Position numbers and translations under genes: made by a program. From the NCBI GenBank assembly GCA_049325415.1, contig JBMOLL010000105.1, forward strand, positions 1 through 43,986: a stretch of DNA of 43,986 nt. The letters are read 5' to 3'. The notes below the pieces were generated by a model. That model was not told the DNA's origin and made no database searches. It was given only the letters and a program-made list of their open reading frames with translations. This DNA comes from JBMOLL01 sp049325415. GTDB lineage: Bacteria; Bacteroidota; Bacteroidia; Bacteroidales; GCA-2748055. Every line of letters begins with the position of its first letter. Positions within the stretch are counted from its first letter, which is position 1. Below, one piece after another: positions 43,261-43,986 of the stretch.

Positions 43261-43986
43261 ATGAACGGATCTATCTCTTTCCGGATCATCTTCCGGATTC
43301 TCAGCAGAAACTTTCTGATCATTTTTTGTGCCTTTCTCCTCTGTGTCGTTCCGGCTCTTATTTATTCCGAATCTCTTCTGCCCTTCCTGTTTTCGGCCCT
43401 GATTGCCCTGTGCGGAGCGCTTCTTTTTCATCTCTTCGGGAAGGATAAGGTAAACTTGGAAATGATCGGCAAGAAGGAGGCCTACCTGGCTGTCACCCTG
43501 TCCTGGGTCTTCCTTGGATTGCTGGGAAGCCTTCCCTATCTTTTTTCACGATCCATCCCCTCATTTATCAATGCCCTGTTCGAATCTGTTTCGGGATTTA
43601 CCACCACCGGTTCGTCTATTCTCACCGATATTGAAATTCTCCCGAAATCGATACTGTTCTGGAGAAGCCTGACGCACTGGATCGGAGGTATTGGGATCAT
43701 TGTGATCTTTATCATCGTGATGCCCTCGCTGCAGATCGGCGGTCATAATCTCTTTACCCTGGAATCGTCGCTGCAGGAAAAAATACACCCGAGGGTCAAG
43801 TCTGTGGGCTACCGCCTTTTGATCATCTATCTCACCCTTACAATGCTCGAAATTATCCTGCTGCTATTAGGAAGAATGAGCCTCTTTGATAGTATTTGTC
43901 ATGCATTTGGCACCGTGGCCACCGGAGGGTTCTCACCAAAAAACTCCAGTATTGCCGGTTATTCTCCCTACATTCAGTATGTGATC
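43261..43986 (+). CDS. trkH: TrkH-type potassium uptake transporter (partial, 3' end outside the window)
   Basis: The first 242 codons of a TrkH-family membrane protein, open to the window edge. The first pore loop is complete (FESVSGFTTTGSSIL, about 106-120), followed by the helix SILFWRSLTHWIGGIGIIVIFIIVMP, and a second pore loop (FGTVATGGFSPKNSS, about 219-233). It starts two bases after the stop of the sensor-only gene (TGACATG). The start (MNGSISFRIIFRILSRNFL) resembles true TrkH (about 480 residues), not the long KtrB at 27315-29129, so the genome carries two K+ uptake systems. A trkA gene probably lies beyond the edge. Confidence 0.93.
   Translation, partial: MNGSISFRIIFRILSRNFLIIFCAFLLCVVPALIYSESLLPFLFSALIALCGALLFHLFGKDKVNLEMIGKKEAYLAVTLSWVFLGLLGSLPYLFSRSIPSFINALFESVSGFTTTGSSILTDIEILPKSILFWRSLTHWIGGIGIIVIFIIVMPSLQIGGHNLFTLESSLQEKIHPRVKSVGYRLLIIYLTLTMLEIILLLLGRMSLFDSICHAFGTVATGGFSPKNSSIAGYSPYIQYVI

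Overview
The window looks like a chromosomal segment from a member of the Bacteroidota, most likely class Bacteroidia near Bacteroidales/Marinilabiliales. Support comes from a type IX secretion sorting domain with a BACON domain, an STN-type TonB-dependent receptor, DUF4249 and DUF3822 proteins, a PF13557-type outer-membrane protein, SO_0444-type metal efflux, and several promoters with the Bacteroidota -7 motif TAxxTTTG (one with a perfect TTTG-N19-TAxxTTTG pair ahead of a tRNA). The exact taxon is inference. Shine-Dalgarno sites are weak or absent, so several starts were chosen from signal peptides and family N-termini.

Layout. 1-396: simple repeats, then a large secreted pectin methylesterase (397-3924) with its terminator. 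3998-5425 (-): RecD-like helicase. 5509-9036: a compact run of an anchored protein, DUF3822 protein, rsmD, an ECF sigma factor, a short membrane protein (candidate anti-sigma) and a CnrX/CpxP-like periplasmic protein. It is followed by an STN TonB-dependent receptor (9112-11820) and a DUF4249 lipoprotein (12021-12848). 12897-13080: promoter, tRNA-Asp(GTC) and terminator. 13033-13759: a repeat-rich stretch with a 147-bp inverted duplication, direct repeats, and a perfect 39-nt palindrome ahead of an ORF6N-domain gene (13760-14326). 14330-19665: phytoene-desaturase-like oxidoreductase (-), ArnT/PMT-type glycosyltransferase, YccF protein, Tat-exported MBL-fold hydrolase and a small outer-membrane protein with a 5' hairpin. 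20312-20851: beta-carbonic anhydrase.

21090-26793 is a glucan-use operon: secreted GH9 glucanase, cytoplasmic cellobiose phosphorylase (GH94) and a serine-type sulfatase lipoprotein. 26822-29832 (-): cyclophilin and a KtrB/KtrA-type potassium uptake pair. 29990-32700: a small lipoprotein, then zwf-pgl of the oxidative pentose phosphate pathway on the minus strand. 32881-34873 (-): a metal-handling pair, an HMA-AraC fusion regulator followed by an SO_0444-type efflux permease with a C-terminal HMA domain, closed by a strong terminator.

35798-37696: a histidine kinase with a DUF3365/Tll0287-like sensor carrying a c-type heme motif, and a single-domain response regulator. 37862-38641 (-): outer-membrane protein. 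39024-43986: an NtrC-type sigma-54 activator, a 4-helix-bundle/HAMP/PAS kinase, a kinase-less paralogue of that kinase's sensor half, and a TrkH potassium transporter cut by the window edge. This last cluster looks like a dedicated regulatory circuit for potassium uptake.

Most of the window is ordinary core and accessory gene content. The strongest candidates for something undescribed are the sensor-only paralogue between the kinase and TrkH, the sigma/anti-sigma/CnrX-like module feeding a TonB receptor, the HMA-AraC/HMA-permease pair, and several non-coding inverted or dispersed repeats.
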